A DNA stretch of 33,891 bases from Sphingomonas sp. PAMC 26605 (GCF_000241485.1 NZ_JH584241.1:568748-602638); one strand, 5' to 3'; numbered from the stretch's first letter, positions 25,127 to 33,135 are shown. Made by a program: numbers and translations. Notes: a model not told the origin generated them from the sequence alone.

Positions 25127-25787
25127 AGCCGGTCCCCCTTACGGTCTCGATCAGCGGCGGCAGGTCGGCGCGCTCGATCTTGCGCCGCAGCCGCGTGACA
25201 TGGACGTCGATGACATTGGTGCGCTGGTCGTAGCGATAGCCCCACACATCCTCGAAGATCATCGCACGCGTGACGGGACGATCGTGATGCCGCACGAGAT
25301 ATTCGAGCAGCTGCAGCTCGCGCGCCTGCAGGTCGATCTTCTCGCCATCGATCCACACCTCGCGCGCGATCAGGTCGATCCGCACGCGGCCATGCTCGAG
25401 GCTGATCGACGAGGTTTCCGCGACCCGCCGGCGGATCAGCGCCATCACCCGCGCGGCGAGCTCGAGCGGCTCGAACGGCTTGGCGAGGTAATCGTCTCCG
25501 CCCGCGCGCAGGCCGCGCACGCGTTCCTCGAGCGCCGAGAGCGCGCTGAGGATCAGCACCGGGGTGCGGATGCCGGCCTTGCGCAGCATGTCGAGCACGC
25601 CGACGCCGTCGATCCCGCCGGGGAGCATCCGGTCGAGCACGATCGCGTCGAAAGTGTTGTCCCTGGCCTGGAGGAACGCCGCCGCGCCATCCTGGACCGT
25701 CGTCACGCGCAAGCCCTCGTCGACGAGGATCGCACAGATCGCGTCCGCCGATTTGGGATCGTCCTCGACCACCAGGACCGTCGCCAC
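25107..25787 (-). CDS. OmpR-family response regulator of the TBDR-phosphatase locus
   Basis: A 226-residue regulator: receiver (VLVVEDDPKSADAI, phospho-acceptor Asp52 in AIVLDRMLPGG, YLAKPFEPLEL) and winged helix (LQARELQLLEYLVRHHDRPVTRAMIFEDVWGY, NVIDVHVTRLRRKIE, VRGTGYVF). I use the GTG at 25787 because AAGG lies about 9 nt upstream and the receiver begins at once. ATG at 25820 and GTG at 25853 are also in frame. A direct repeat resembling a Pho box lies just upstream (25832-25849), so if translation began at 25853 it would run through it. It is first in the RR-HK-TBDR-phosphatase series. Confidence 0.88.
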   Translation of the reverse strand: MATVLVVEDDPKSADAICAILVDEGLRVTTVQDGAAAFLQARDNTFDAIVLDRMLPGGIDGVGVLDMLRKAGIRTPVLILSALSALEERVRGLRAGGDDYLAKPFEPLELAARVMALIRRRVAETSSISLEHGRVRIDLIAREVWIDGEKIDLQARELQLLEYLVRHHDRPVTRAMIFEDVWGYRYDQRTNVIDVHVTRLRRKIERADLPPLIETVRGTGYVFRSA

Positions 25788-25831
25788 TGTGCTTACCTTG
25801 AACAGAGAAAGGATCGCCATCCGCCGCAAAT

Positions 25832-25849
25832 GTGAAACCTCCGTGACAG
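25832..25849 (-). promoter_or_regulatory. Tandem 11-bp-spaced direct repeat, Pho-box-like
   Basis: On the minus strand: CTGTCAC, GGAG, GTTTCAC. The two 7-mers start 11 bp apart, the spacing typical of OmpR/PhoB-family dimers. The first half matches the PhoB half-site well; the second differs at two positions. It lies 45 nt upstream of the chosen regulator start, so it may be an autoregulatory or PhoB site. Function is inferred from pattern only. Confidence 0.4.
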
Positions 25850-25985
25850 TCATCGGCGTTCAGGCTGGGGGGATCACCGATGCCGACGATGGATCGCTTT
25901 GCAGCGTCGGGCGTCTTGACCGAACCGACGGTGCGTCCAGGGCATGAGCGCGCCGACACCGCCGAACCGCACGAAGGAATTTCGC

Positions 25986-26831
25986 ATGGCTGCTTCCGAA
26001 ACCCCCGTCTGGTTCGTCACCGGCTGTTCGACGGGCTTCGGCCGCGAGCTGGCGCAGCAGGTGCTCGCGCGCGGCTGGCGGCTCGTCGCGACTGCGCGCG
26101 ATGTCGCGCGCGTGGCCGATCTGGTGGATGGCGCCGAGGATCGCGTGCTCGCGCTGGCGCTCGACATGGCCGATGCCGGGCAGATCGCCGCAGCGGTCGC
26201 GGCCGCGACCGGGCGCTTCGGCGCGATCGACGTGCTCGTCAACAATGCCGGCTATGGCTATCAGGCGTCGATCGAGGAGGGCGAGGATGCCGAGATCCGC
26301 GCACAGTTCGAGGCGAATGTGTTCGGCCTGTTCGCGCTGACCCGCGCCGTGCTGCCGGGCATGCGCGAGCGTAAGTCTGGCTATGTCATCAATCTGAGTT
26401 CGGTCGCCGGGATCGTCGGCTTTCCGGGATCGGGCTATTATGCCGCGAGCAAACATGCGGTCGAGGGCTTCTCCGACGCGCTGCGCGCCGAGGGCGCGCC
26501 GATCGGGATCAAGGTGACGTGCGTCGAGCCGGGGCCGTTCCGCACCGATTGGGCCGGGCGCTCGCTCAAGCAGACCCCGGTCGCGCTCGCGGCCTATGCC
26601 GAGACCGCGGGCAAGCGGCTGGCGAGCACGTCGGAGATCAGCGGCAGCCAGGCGGGCGACCCGGCGCGCGCCGCGGCGGCGATGATCGCGCTGACCGAAC
26701 AGGCCGATCCGCCGCGCCGTCTGGTGCTCGGGAAGTGGGGTTATGATGCGGTGACCAAGCAGCTGCGCGATGCGCTCGCCGAGATCGAGGCGGGCGAGGC
26801 GACGAGCATAGGGACCGATTTTCCGAGCTGA
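25986..26831 (+). CDS. Short-chain dehydrogenase/reductase (SDR)
   Basis: A 281-residue NAD(P)-dependent oxidoreductase of the classical SDR type. Visible motifs: cofactor loop TGCSTGFG (12-19), NNAG (86-89), catalytic Ser139 in INLSSVAG, and the Tyr152-Lys156 pair in YYAASK. The C-terminal part (VEPGPFRTDWAGRSLKQTP) is usual for the retinol-dehydrogenase-like branch. The start is ATG at 25986, with GAAGGA about 8 nt upstream; a GTG/ATG further up at 25944 is open but unsupported. It is followed after 70 nt by a MerR-family regulator gene on the same strand. The substrate cannot be told from sequence. Confidence 0.92.
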   Translation: MAASETPVWFVTGCSTGFGRELAQQVLARGWRLVATARDVARVADLVDGAEDRVLALALDMADAGQIAAAVAAATGRFGAIDVLVNNAGYGYQASIEEGEDAEIRAQFEANVFGLFALTRAVLPGMRERKSGYVINLSSVAGIVGFPGSGYYAASKHAVEGFSDALRAEGAPIGIKVTCVEPGPFRTDWAGRSLKQTPVALAAYAETAGKRLASTSEISGSQAGDPARAAAAMIALTEQADPPRRLVLGKWGYDAVTKQLRDALAEIEAGEATSIGTDFPS

Positions 26832-26864
26832 TCGTCGGCACCACGGGCGCTGCGAAAAAAGCGC

Positions 26865-26901
26865 TTGCGGTTGACGCAGCGTCAAGCGGCATACCGTCGC
26901 C
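26865..26901 (+). promoter_or_regulatory. MerR-type promoter with 19-bp spacer and central dyad
   Basis: A possible -35 TTGCGG (26865-26870) and -10 CATACC (26890-26895) are 19 bp apart, the over-long spacing that MerR proteins correct. The spacer holds the perfect dyad TTGACGCAGCGTCAA (26871-26885). The expected transcription start falls at about 26902, the ATG itself, and no ribosome-binding site is seen, which suggests a leaderless mRNA. Autoregulation by the MerR product is inferred. Confidence 0.6.
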
Positions 26902-27681
26902 ATGCCCGATCTTCCCGCCACGCTCGACATCAGCGATGTCGCCCGCCGCACCGGCCTGACGACCCGCGCGCTGCGCTTCTACGAGGCGCGCGGATTGGTG
27001 CGGCCGCTCCGCGCGGCGTCGGGGCGGCGGTTCTACGGCCCGGCCGAACTCGAGCGCGTCCACCAGATCGTGACGCTCAAGCGCGCCGGGCTGACGCTCG
27101 CGCAGATCGAGCGCTTCACCCGCGATGGGCCCGTCTCGCTCGCGCGGATCGTCGCGGCGCAACTCGCCGCGCTCTCGGCGCAAGCCGAAGAGATTGCCGC
27201 GGCGCGTGCGCTGCTGCTCACCGTCCAGTCCCGCATCGAGCGTAGCGAGCCCATCGATGTCGCGACCTTCTGCTCGCTGATCCAGCAGGGAGATCGCGTG
27301 ATGACGCATGACAAATGGGATTTGGTGACCGACCGCTTCTTTACGCCCGAGGAGAAAGCGGCGTTCGCCGAGACGGGGCGCCGGATGCCGCCCGCATACG
27401 ATCCTGCCGCCTATGCGGCGCAGTGGGCGGAGCTCGGCGGGCGGATCAAGGCGGCGCTGCCGCTTGCGCCGGAAAGCGGCGCGGCGCAGGCTTTTCTCGA
27501 CGAGTGGCAAGCGCTGCTCGCGCCGTTCGAGGCGGTGGCGACGCCGGCGATGAAGGCGGGGGTGAACGCGATGTACCAGCGGATGGACGAATGGCAGCAC
27601 GAGGCCGATCCCGGTTTCGATGCGATCGTGTTCGGCTTCATCCAGCAGGCGATGGCGGCGCGCAAGGCGGCGGCCGTCTGA
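26902..27681 (+). CDS. MerR-family regulator with TipAS-like ligand domain
   Basis: A 259-residue transcription regulator. The N-terminal winged helix is MerR type: DISDVARRTGLTTRALRFYE, then GLVRPLRAASGRRFYGPAEL and LKRAGLTLAQIERF. A coiled dimerisation helix follows at about 85-125. The C-terminal part (about 135-255: KWDLVTDRFFTPEEKAAFAE, QWAELGGRIKAALP, MKAGVNAMYQRMDEWQH) resembles the TipAS domain that binds thiopeptides and other drugs. The start at 26902 fits the MerR-type promoter just before it. The nearest gene is the upstream SDR, but whether it is a target is unclear as it lies on the far side of the promoter. Drug or stress sensing is an inference from the domain. Confidence 0.87.
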   Translation: MPDLPATLDISDVARRTGLTTRALRFYEARGLVRPLRAASGRRFYGPAELERVHQIVTLKRAGLTLAQIERFTRDGPVSLARIVAAQLAALSAQAEEIAAARALLLTVQSRIERSEPIDVATFCSLIQQGDRVMTHDKWDLVTDRFFTPEEKAAFAETGRRMPPAYDPAAYAAQWAELGGRIKAALPLAPESGAAQAFLDEWQALLAPFEAVATPAMKAGVNAMYQRMDEWQHEADPGFDAIVFGFIQQAMAARKAAAV

Positions 27682-27702
27682 GGCACCCGCGCTACTCCTA
27701 AC

Positions 27703-27798
27703 CGTCACCCCGGCCTCGTGCCGGGGTCCACCGTGCCGCGCGTCCTGCACGTGCAGGTTCCGTGTCCCGGTGGACCCCGGGACAAGCCCGGGGTGACG
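27703..27798. repeat. Composite palindromic element, family B, copy 2
   Basis: A 96-nt element with 31-nt inverted arms matching at 28 positions, starting CGTCACCCCGGCC and ending CCCGGGGTGACG. Each arm also folds on itself. The centre holds the perfect palindrome CCTGCACGTGCAGG (27744-27757). It lies between the convergent MerR-family and phosphatase genes and may end transcription from both sides. Confidence 0.88.
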
Positions 27799-27828
27799 AG
27801 TGGGGTGAGGCGGCGTGCGCGAACGCCC

Positions 27829-29049
27829 TCAGCGCCCCGCCAGCTTGGCGCTGAAGGCCGCCAGCGTACACAAGCCGACCACGCCACGCGCCGCACAGCC
27901 CGCGATCGGCACCACCGCGCGATACGGCGCGCGCGCGGTGCCGGCGCGCAGCTCCGCGAGCGACTGCGCTCGGTAGACCGCGCGGACGTAATGCTGTCCG
28001 CGCGCGTCGCTCAACCGCTCGAGCACGATCGCGCCGCCAGGAACGGGATCGTCGGCCGCGATGCCCGGCACGCGCCAATGGAGATCGAGCAACCCGGCGA
28101 GGTTCGCGACCTGCGTATCGTGCGCCGCGATCATCGCGACCGTCGGTGCGGCTGGGGCATCGTCGGACAGCCAGCCGATGATCCGCGGGCTCAGCCCCGC
28201 CATGTTGCGCGACGCGATATAAGGCGGGCGCGCGAGCAGGCGGAATTCGAGCGCGTGGAACGCGCCGAGTGCGGTCAAGTCCTCGGCGGTCGCGCGACCC
28301 CAGCCGACGTCGGCTGCGGGTTTGCCCTCGGCATATTCGAGCAGCAGGATCTGCGCCGCGGTCGAGGCGCGATCGAGCGCGCCGCCGAGCTTGGGGCGCG
28401 TCGTCGCGGTGGCGGGGGTGAGCGTCGAGGGTTCGTGCGCCACGCCGCACTGCGTCTTCGCGGGGCCACACAGGATGCGGTCTAGCCGCGCGAGCAGCGG
28501 CGTCACGCCCCGCTCGACCGCCGCGATCCCGCCCGGTCCGACCGCCGCATCGACCGCGGCGGCGGCGCGCGCCGGGTCGAGCGGGGCATGGCCGTCGGCG
28601 ATCTGGTTGAACAACGGATCGGCCTCGTCCTGCGGGCGATGCTCGATCGCGATGGCGCATCCCGGCGCGAGTCCGGCGGCATAGCTCTGCGCCGTCGCGA
28701 TCGTGCGCTGGTCGCTATCCGCAAGCAACACCACGCGCGTCGGACAAGCGCTCGCCGGGATCAGCCCAGCCGCGACGAAGCCCGTCCGGTCGGCCTCCGC
28801 CACTGCTGTCACCGCGGCGGCGCCGTGCGGCGTCAGCCAGCCGGGCGCGACCGGCCAGCTCGGCCAGGCATCGGCGGCGACGCCCTGCGGCATCGGCTGC
28901 GCCTTGGTCGGCGGGCGGATGCCGTGGCGCATCAGCAGCACGACGCGGTCGAGCTTGAGGCCGGCCGAGGCAGAATCGGCGGCGGCGGCGCCGTTGGCCA
29001 TCGTCGCCAGCAGCAGGGCCAAGGCCGTCGCGCGCAGGGGGATCATCAT
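27829..29049 (-). CDS. Histidine-type acid phosphatase (phytase/AppA-like), exported
   Basis: A 406-residue periplasmic phosphatase of the histidine acid phosphatase branch 2. The nucleophile motif RHGIRPP is at residues 41-47 (His42), a second-site DSDQRT at 111-116, and the proton-donor pair His310-Asp311 in AAHDTQ. These are the features of glucose-1-phosphatase and phytase. The signal peptide runs to about residue 24 (NGAAAADS). GAGGAG lies about 8 nt upstream of the ATG at 29049. A lone CTGTCAC half-site lies 37 nt upstream on the minus strand (29087-29093), which hints at but does not show Pho control. It follows the helicase gene by 64 nt. Phytate or sugar phosphates are the likely substrates. 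Confidence 0.92.
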   Translation of the reverse strand: MMIPLRATALALLLATMANGAAAADSASAGLKLDRVVLLMRHGIRPPTKAQPMPQGVAADAWPSWPVAPGWLTPHGAAAVTAVAEADRTGFVAAGLIPASACPTRVVLLADSDQRTIATAQSYAAGLAPGCAIAIEHRPQDEADPLFNQIADGHAPLDPARAAAAVDAAVGPGGIAAVERGVTPLLARLDRILCGPAKTQCGVAHEPSTLTPATATTRPKLGGALDRASTAAQILLLEYAEGKPAADVGWGRATAEDLTALGAFHALEFRLLARPPYIASRNMAGLSPRIIGWLSDDAPAAPTVAMIAAHDTQVANLAGLLDLHWRVPGIAADDPVPGGAIVLERLSDARGQHYVRAVYRAQSLAELRAGTARAPYRAVVPIAGCAARGVVGLCTLAAFSAKLAGR

Positions 29050-29113
29050 CGGTCGGTCTCCTCGCTGAGCCTCTTGCCCGGCGAATGTGACAGCCGTGTG
29101 CCGATCGCGCGGT

Positions 29114-30394
29114 TCAGACGGCGCGTGCCGCCATCCGCGCCGCGGCCTTTTCCTCCTCCGTCCACACCTTGCGCTCGCGCACCTGGACCGGCTTGACCTG
29201 CTTGACCGGGCCGCCGCCGAGCACCGGCGCGCGCTTGGTCGAATGGCGCGCGACTTCGCAATGCCACGGGTGATCGACCTCGACCGTCAGCGGGCGCCCG
29301 ATCTCGCGTTCGACATCGTGCAGCCAGGCGCGCTGCTCGGCATCGCACAGCGTGATCGCGAAGCCGCTGCGCCCGGCGCGACCGGTGCGGCCGATGCGGT
29401 GGACATAGCTTTCCGGCAGGCTCGGCAAATCGTGGTTGAAGACGTGCGTCACCGTGTCGACGTCGATCCCGCGCGCGGCGATGTCGGTCGCGACGAGCAC
29501 TTGCACGTCGCCCGCGCGAAACGCATCGAGCGCGCGCTCGCGCTGGCCTTGCGACTTGTTGCCGTGCAGCGCCTCGGCGGTGATCCCGGCCTCGCTGATG
29601 AAGGCGCAGACTTCGTTGGCGATGTTCTTCTGCAGCGTGAAGACCACCGCCTGGCCGATTTCTGGCGTGCGCAGCAATTCGAGCAAAGCGGCCTTCTTGT
29701 GCGCGGCATCGAGGAACATCACCGACTGCGCGATGCGGTCGACCGTCGTCGAGGGCGGGGCGATCTCGACATGCGCAGGGTCACGCAAAAGGCTTTCGGC
29801 GAGCGCGGTGATCGCCTTGGGCATCGTCGCCGAGAACAGCAGCGTGTGCCGGTCCTTCGGCAAGGTCGCGACGAGGCGCTCGATCGGCTTGGCGAAGCCC
29901 ATGTCGAGCATCTGGTCGGCTTCGTCGAGCACCAGCGCCTCGAGCGCCGACAGGTCGCACAGGCCCTGTTCGATCAGGTCGAGCAAGCGGCCCGGCGCGG
30001 CGACGATGATGTCGACCCCGGCGTCGAGCGCATTGACCTGATGGAACTGGCTGACACCGCCGAAGATCGTCGCCACGCGCAACGGCATATGGCGGCCGAA
30101 GCTCTCGAAACCCGCGGCGATCTGCGACACCAGTTCGCGCGTCGGCGCGAGCACCAGCACGCGCGCGCCATGCTTGGGGGCGGGGCGGGGATTGGCGGCG
30201 AGACGATGCAGCAGCGGGAGCGCGAAGGCGGCGGTCTTGCCGGTGCCGGTCTGCGCCATGCCGAGCATGTCGCGGCCCTCGAGCAGCAGCGGGATCGACT
30301 GCGCCTGGATCGGCGTGGGCGTGGTATAGCCTTGCTCGTCGAGCGCGCGCAGCAGGCGCGGCGCCAAGGCAAGATCGGCGAAAGTCTGGGTCAT
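29114..30394 (-). CDS. DEAD-box RNA helicase, RhlE-like
   Basis: A 426-residue ATP-dependent RNA helicase. Motifs in order: Q-motif region (TFADLALAPRLLRALDEQGYTTPTPIQ), Walker A AQTGTGKT (47-54), PTREL, DEAD at 157-160, SAT at 188-190, and HRIGRTGR at 332-339. The C-terminus is short and basic (REIGRPLTVEVDHPWH, then KQVKPVQVRERKVW), as in RhlE types. The ATG at 30394 is used; a GTG at 30400 has GGAGG at better spacing and may be the real start, adding two residues. RhlE proteins act in RNA decay and ribosome assembly. The gene lies downstream of pnp, beyond a terminator. Confidence 0.93.
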   Translation of the reverse strand: MTQTFADLALAPRLLRALDEQGYTTPTPIQAQSIPLLLEGRDMLGMAQTGTGKTAAFALPLLHRLAANPRPAPKHGARVLVLAPTRELVSQIAAGFESFGRHMPLRVATIFGGVSQFHQVNALDAGVDIIVAAPGRLLDLIEQGLCDLSALEALVLDEADQMLDMGFAKPIERLVATLPKDRHTLLFSATMPKAITALAESLLRDPAHVEIAPPSTTVDRIAQSVMFLDAAHKKAALLELLRTPEIGQAVVFTLQKNIANEVCAFISEAGITAEALHGNKSQGQRERALDAFRAGDVQVLVATDIAARGIDVDTVTHVFNHDLPSLPESYVHRIGRTGRAGRSGFAITLCDAEQRAWLHDVEREIGRPLTVEVDHPWHCEVARHSTKRAPVLGGGPVKQVKPVQVRERKVWTEEEKAAARMAARAV

Positions 30395-30520
30395 GGTCAC
30401 GCGGCGCCTCCAGCGCTGAGCAAAGGCTGCGCCGGATCGGGCTAGCGTAGGTCGCGCGGGCTGGTAGGTTTTATGCTGCACTGCGTCAATGAGCAAAGCG
30501 GCGCCGACGCTCCACCACAG

Positions 30521-30547
30521 AAAAAGGGCCCGCGTTGCCGCGAGCCC
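30521..30547 (-). terminator. Intrinsic terminator of pnp
   Basis: Read on the minus strand: GGGCTCGCG, GCAA loop, CGCGGGCCC, then TTTTT. The 9-bp stem has one T-G wobble. It lies about 35 nt after the pnp stop at 30580. Confidence 0.85.
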
Positions 30548-30579
30548 TCTTCCTTACCCTGCGCTCAGGCGCGGGGTGA

Positions 30580-32961
30580 TCAGTCGCGATCGCCCGTCAG
30601 GAAGGCCGGCGCGAACTCGGGCGCGGGGCCGTCGTCGTTGCCGCCAGCTGCGCGCTCGGGACGTGCACCACCGCTGCCGCCGTCGCGACGCGGACCGCGG
30701 CCACCGTCGCCGTCACGGCGCGGACCGCGATCGCCACGGCCTTCGCCGCCACGATTGCCGCCGCCGTCGCCGCGTGGGCCACGGCCACCGTCGCCATCAC
30801 GACGCGGCGGGCGCGGACCCCGGTCGCCGCCTTCGCGCGGCTCGCGGGCAGGACGCGTGTCTTCGAGCTCGGCACCGGTCTCCTGGTCGACGACGCGCAT
30901 CGACAGGCGAACCTTGCCGCGCGGATCGATTTCGAGAACCTTGACCTTCACCTCTTGGCCCTCGGAAAGGACGTCCGAGACCTTCTCGACGCGCTCGTTC
31001 TTGATTTCGGACACATGGACGAGACCGTCCTTGCCACCCATGAAGTTCACGAACGCACCGAAGTCCACCAGGTTGACGACCTTGCCGTCATAGACCTTGC
31101 CGACTTCGGCTTCCTCGACGATGCCCTTGATCCACTTGATCGCGGCGTCGATCTGCGCGGTGTCGGACGACGACACCTTGATCACGCCCTCGTCGTCGAT
31201 GTCGACCTTGGCGCCGGTCGTCGCGACGATCTCGCGAATGACCTTGCCGCCCGTGCCGATCACGTCACGGATCTTGGTCTTGTCGATCGTGAAGGTCTCG
31301 ATGCGCGGTGCGTGCGCCGAGAGTTCCTCACGCGTGTGGTCGAGTGCACGCGCCATCTCGCCGAGGATGTGCGCACGGCCTTCCTTGGCCTGCGCCAAAG
31401 CGACACGCATGATCTCTTCGGTGATCCCGGCGATCTTGATGTCCATCTGCATCGTGGTGATGCCGGCCTCGGTCCCTGCGACCTTGAAGTCCATGTCGCC
31501 GAGGTGATCCTCGTCGCCAAGGATGTCCGAGAGAACCGCAAAGTCCTTGCCCTCGAGGATCAGGCCCATCGCGATGCCCGAAACCGGACGCTTGAGCGGC
31601 ACACCCGCGTCCATCATCGACAGCGAACCGCCGCAGACCGTCGCCATCGACGACGAGCCGTTCGACTCGGTGATGTCCGACAGAACGCGGATCGTGTACG
31701 GGAACTCGTCCTTCGAAGGCAGCACCGGGTGCAGCGCGCGCCAGGCGAGCTTGCCGTGGCCGACTTCACGACGGCCCGGCGCACCGAAGCGGCCGACTTC
31801 ACCGACCGAGTAGGGCGGGAAGTTGTAGTGCAGCATGAAGTTTTCGTAGCTGAGGCCGGTCAGGCCGTCGATCATCTGCTCGGCGTCCTTGGTGCCGAGC
31901 GTGGTGGTGCAGATCGACTGCGTCTCGCCACGCGTGAACAGGGCCGAACCATGCGCGCGCGGCAGGAAGTGCACCATCGCCTCGATCGGACGGATCTGCG
32001 TGGTGGTACGACCGTCGATGCGCGTGCCGTCCTTGAGGATCGCCCCGCGGACGATCTCACCCTCGAGCTTCTTGACGAGCTTGCCGGCAGCCAACTGGTC
32101 CTGCGGGGCTGCATCGGCGAAGGCTTCGCGCGCCTTGGCGCGGACTTCGTACAGCAGATGCGAGCGCTGGCCCTTGTCGGTCACCTTATAGGCCGCGGCA
32201 ATGTCCTTGCCGACGAGCTTGCGCAGCTTGTCCTTGGCGGCGGTGAGATCGGCCTGCTCGGCCATTTCCCACGGATCCTTGGCAGCCTGCTCGGCCAGAT
32301 CGATGATCAAGTTCGCGGCTTCGCGGCACGCCTTGTGCGCGAACTGGACGGCGCCGAGCATGACCTCTTCCGAAAGCTCCTTGGCTTCGGACTCGACCAT
32401 CATCACGGCCTGGCCGGTTGCGGCGACGACGAGGTCGAGCTCGCCCGACTTGGTCTGCTCGACGGTCGGGTTGAGGATGTACTCGCCATCGATATAGCCG
32501 ACGCGGGCTGCGCCGATCGGGCCCATGAAGGGCACGCCCGAGATCGTCAGCGCTGCCGAGGCGGCGACCATCGCGAGCACGTCGGGCTCGTTCTCGCCGT
32601 CATACGACAGGACCTGGCAGATCACGTTGATCTCGTTGTAGAACCCTTCGGGGAACAACGGGCGGATCGGGCGGTCGATCAGGCGGCTGGTCAGCGTTTC
32701 CTTTTCGGTAGCACCACGCTCACGCTTGAAGAAGCCACCGGGGATGCGGCCGGCTGCGCTGTACTTTTCCTGATAGTGGACGGTCAGCGGGAAGAAGTCC
32801 TGGCCTTCCTTCACGCCCTTGGCGGCGGTCACGGCGCAAAGCACCACGGTCTCGCCGAGCGTCGCCATCACGGCGCCGTCTGCCTGGCGCGCGACGCGGC
32901 CGGTTTCCAGCGTCAGCGTCTTGCCACCCCATTGGGTGGTCACGGTCTTGGTATCGAACAT
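30580..32961 (-). CDS. pnp: Polynucleotide phosphorylase with Arg/Gly-rich tail
   Basis: A 793-residue phosphorolytic 3'-5' exoribonuclease, trimeric in known cases. Two RNase PH domains fill residues 1 to about 550 (VALCAVTA-like start, then [18 protein letters not shown]). A KH domain follows ([19 protein letters not shown]), then an S1 domain ([18 protein letters not shown]). After about residue 700 comes a low-complexity tail rich in Arg, Gly and Asp with repeated [20 protein letters not shown] units. This is longer than the E. coli enzyme (711 residues). GAAGGAAAC lies about 7 nt before the ATG at 32961. The leader upstream has three hairpins. The gene follows rpsO, the classic order, and may be autoregulated through the spacer. 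Confidence 0.97.
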   Translation of the reverse strand: MFDTKTVTTQWGGKTLTLETGRVARQADGAVMATLGETVVLCAVTAAKGVKEGQDFFPLTVHYQEKYSAAGRIPGGFFKRERGATEKETLTSRLIDRPIRPLFPEGFYNEINVICQVLSYDGENEPDVLAMVAASAALTISGVPFMGPIGAARVGYIDGEYILNPTVEQTKSGELDLVVAATGQAVMMVESEAKELSEEVMLGAVQFAHKACREAANLIIDLAEQAAKDPWEMAEQADLTAAKDKLRKLVGKDIAAAYKVTDKGQRSHLLYEVRAKAREAFADAAPQDQLAAGKLVKKLEGEIVRGAILKDGTRIDGRTTTQIRPIEAMVHFLPRAHGSALFTRGETQSICTTTLGTKDAEQMIDGLTGLSYENFMLHYNFPPYSVGEVGRFGAPGRREVGHGKLAWRALHPVLPSKDEFPYTIRVLSDITESNGSSSMATVCGGSLSMMDAGVPLKRPVSGIAMGLILEGKDFAVLSDILGDEDHLGDMDFKVAGTEAGITTMQMDIKIAGITEEIMRVALAQAKEGRAHILGEMARALDHTREELSAHAPRIETFTIDKTKIRDVIGTGGKVIREIVATTGAKVDIDDEGVIKVSSSDTAQIDAAIKWIKGIVEEAEVGKVYDGKVVNLVDFGAFVNFMGGKDGLVHVSEIKNERVEKVSDVLSEGQEVKVKVLEIDPRGKVRLSMRVVDQETGAELEDTRPAREPREGGDRGPRPPRRDGDGGRGPRGDGGGNRGGEGRGDRGPRRDGDGGRGPRRDGGSGGARPERAAGGNDDGPAPEFAPAFLTGDRD

Positions 32962-32977
32962 ATCGTTTCCTTCAACA

Positions 32978-33050
32978 CCACTGGCCGGATGCCAGTGGGG
33001 CCTATGTGCGGACTAGCCGGTCCGCGCGGTTTGGAGCCTTTCGTGGCTCC
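32978..33050 (-). promoter_or_regulatory. Three consecutive hairpins in the pnp leader
   Basis: Perfect stems lie at 32978-32998 (CCACTGGC/GCCAGTGG, 8 bp), 33008-33025 (GCGGAC/GTCCGC, 6 bp) and 33033-33050 (GGAGCC/GGCTCC, 6 bp). The first ends 17 nt before the pnp start, just next to the ribosome-binding site. In E. coli, RNase III cuts a leader hairpin so that PNPase can repress its own translation. A similar role here is inferred. Confidence 0.6.
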
Positions 33051-33098
33051 CATGCCGGGCTGCCGAATTGCGGCGCGGCGAAAGGGGTTAGATGTAGA

Positions 33099-33120
33099 AA
33101 CGGCGCCCGAAGGCGCCGTT
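33099..33120 (-). terminator. Terminator or attenuator between rpsO and pnp
   Basis: Read on the minus strand: AACGGCGCC, TTCG tetraloop, GGCGCCGTT followed by TCT. The perfect 9-bp stem with a UUCG-type loop lies 15 nt after the rpsO stop. The short T-run suggests partial termination so that pnp is still reached. Confidence 0.75.
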
Positions 33121-33135
33121 CCGTGAGTTCCCGTG

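Noticed and set aside
30955..33126. Long antisense open frame (723 residues) across pnp
   Set aside because: The minus strand encodes an intact PNPase; the plus frame has no family features.
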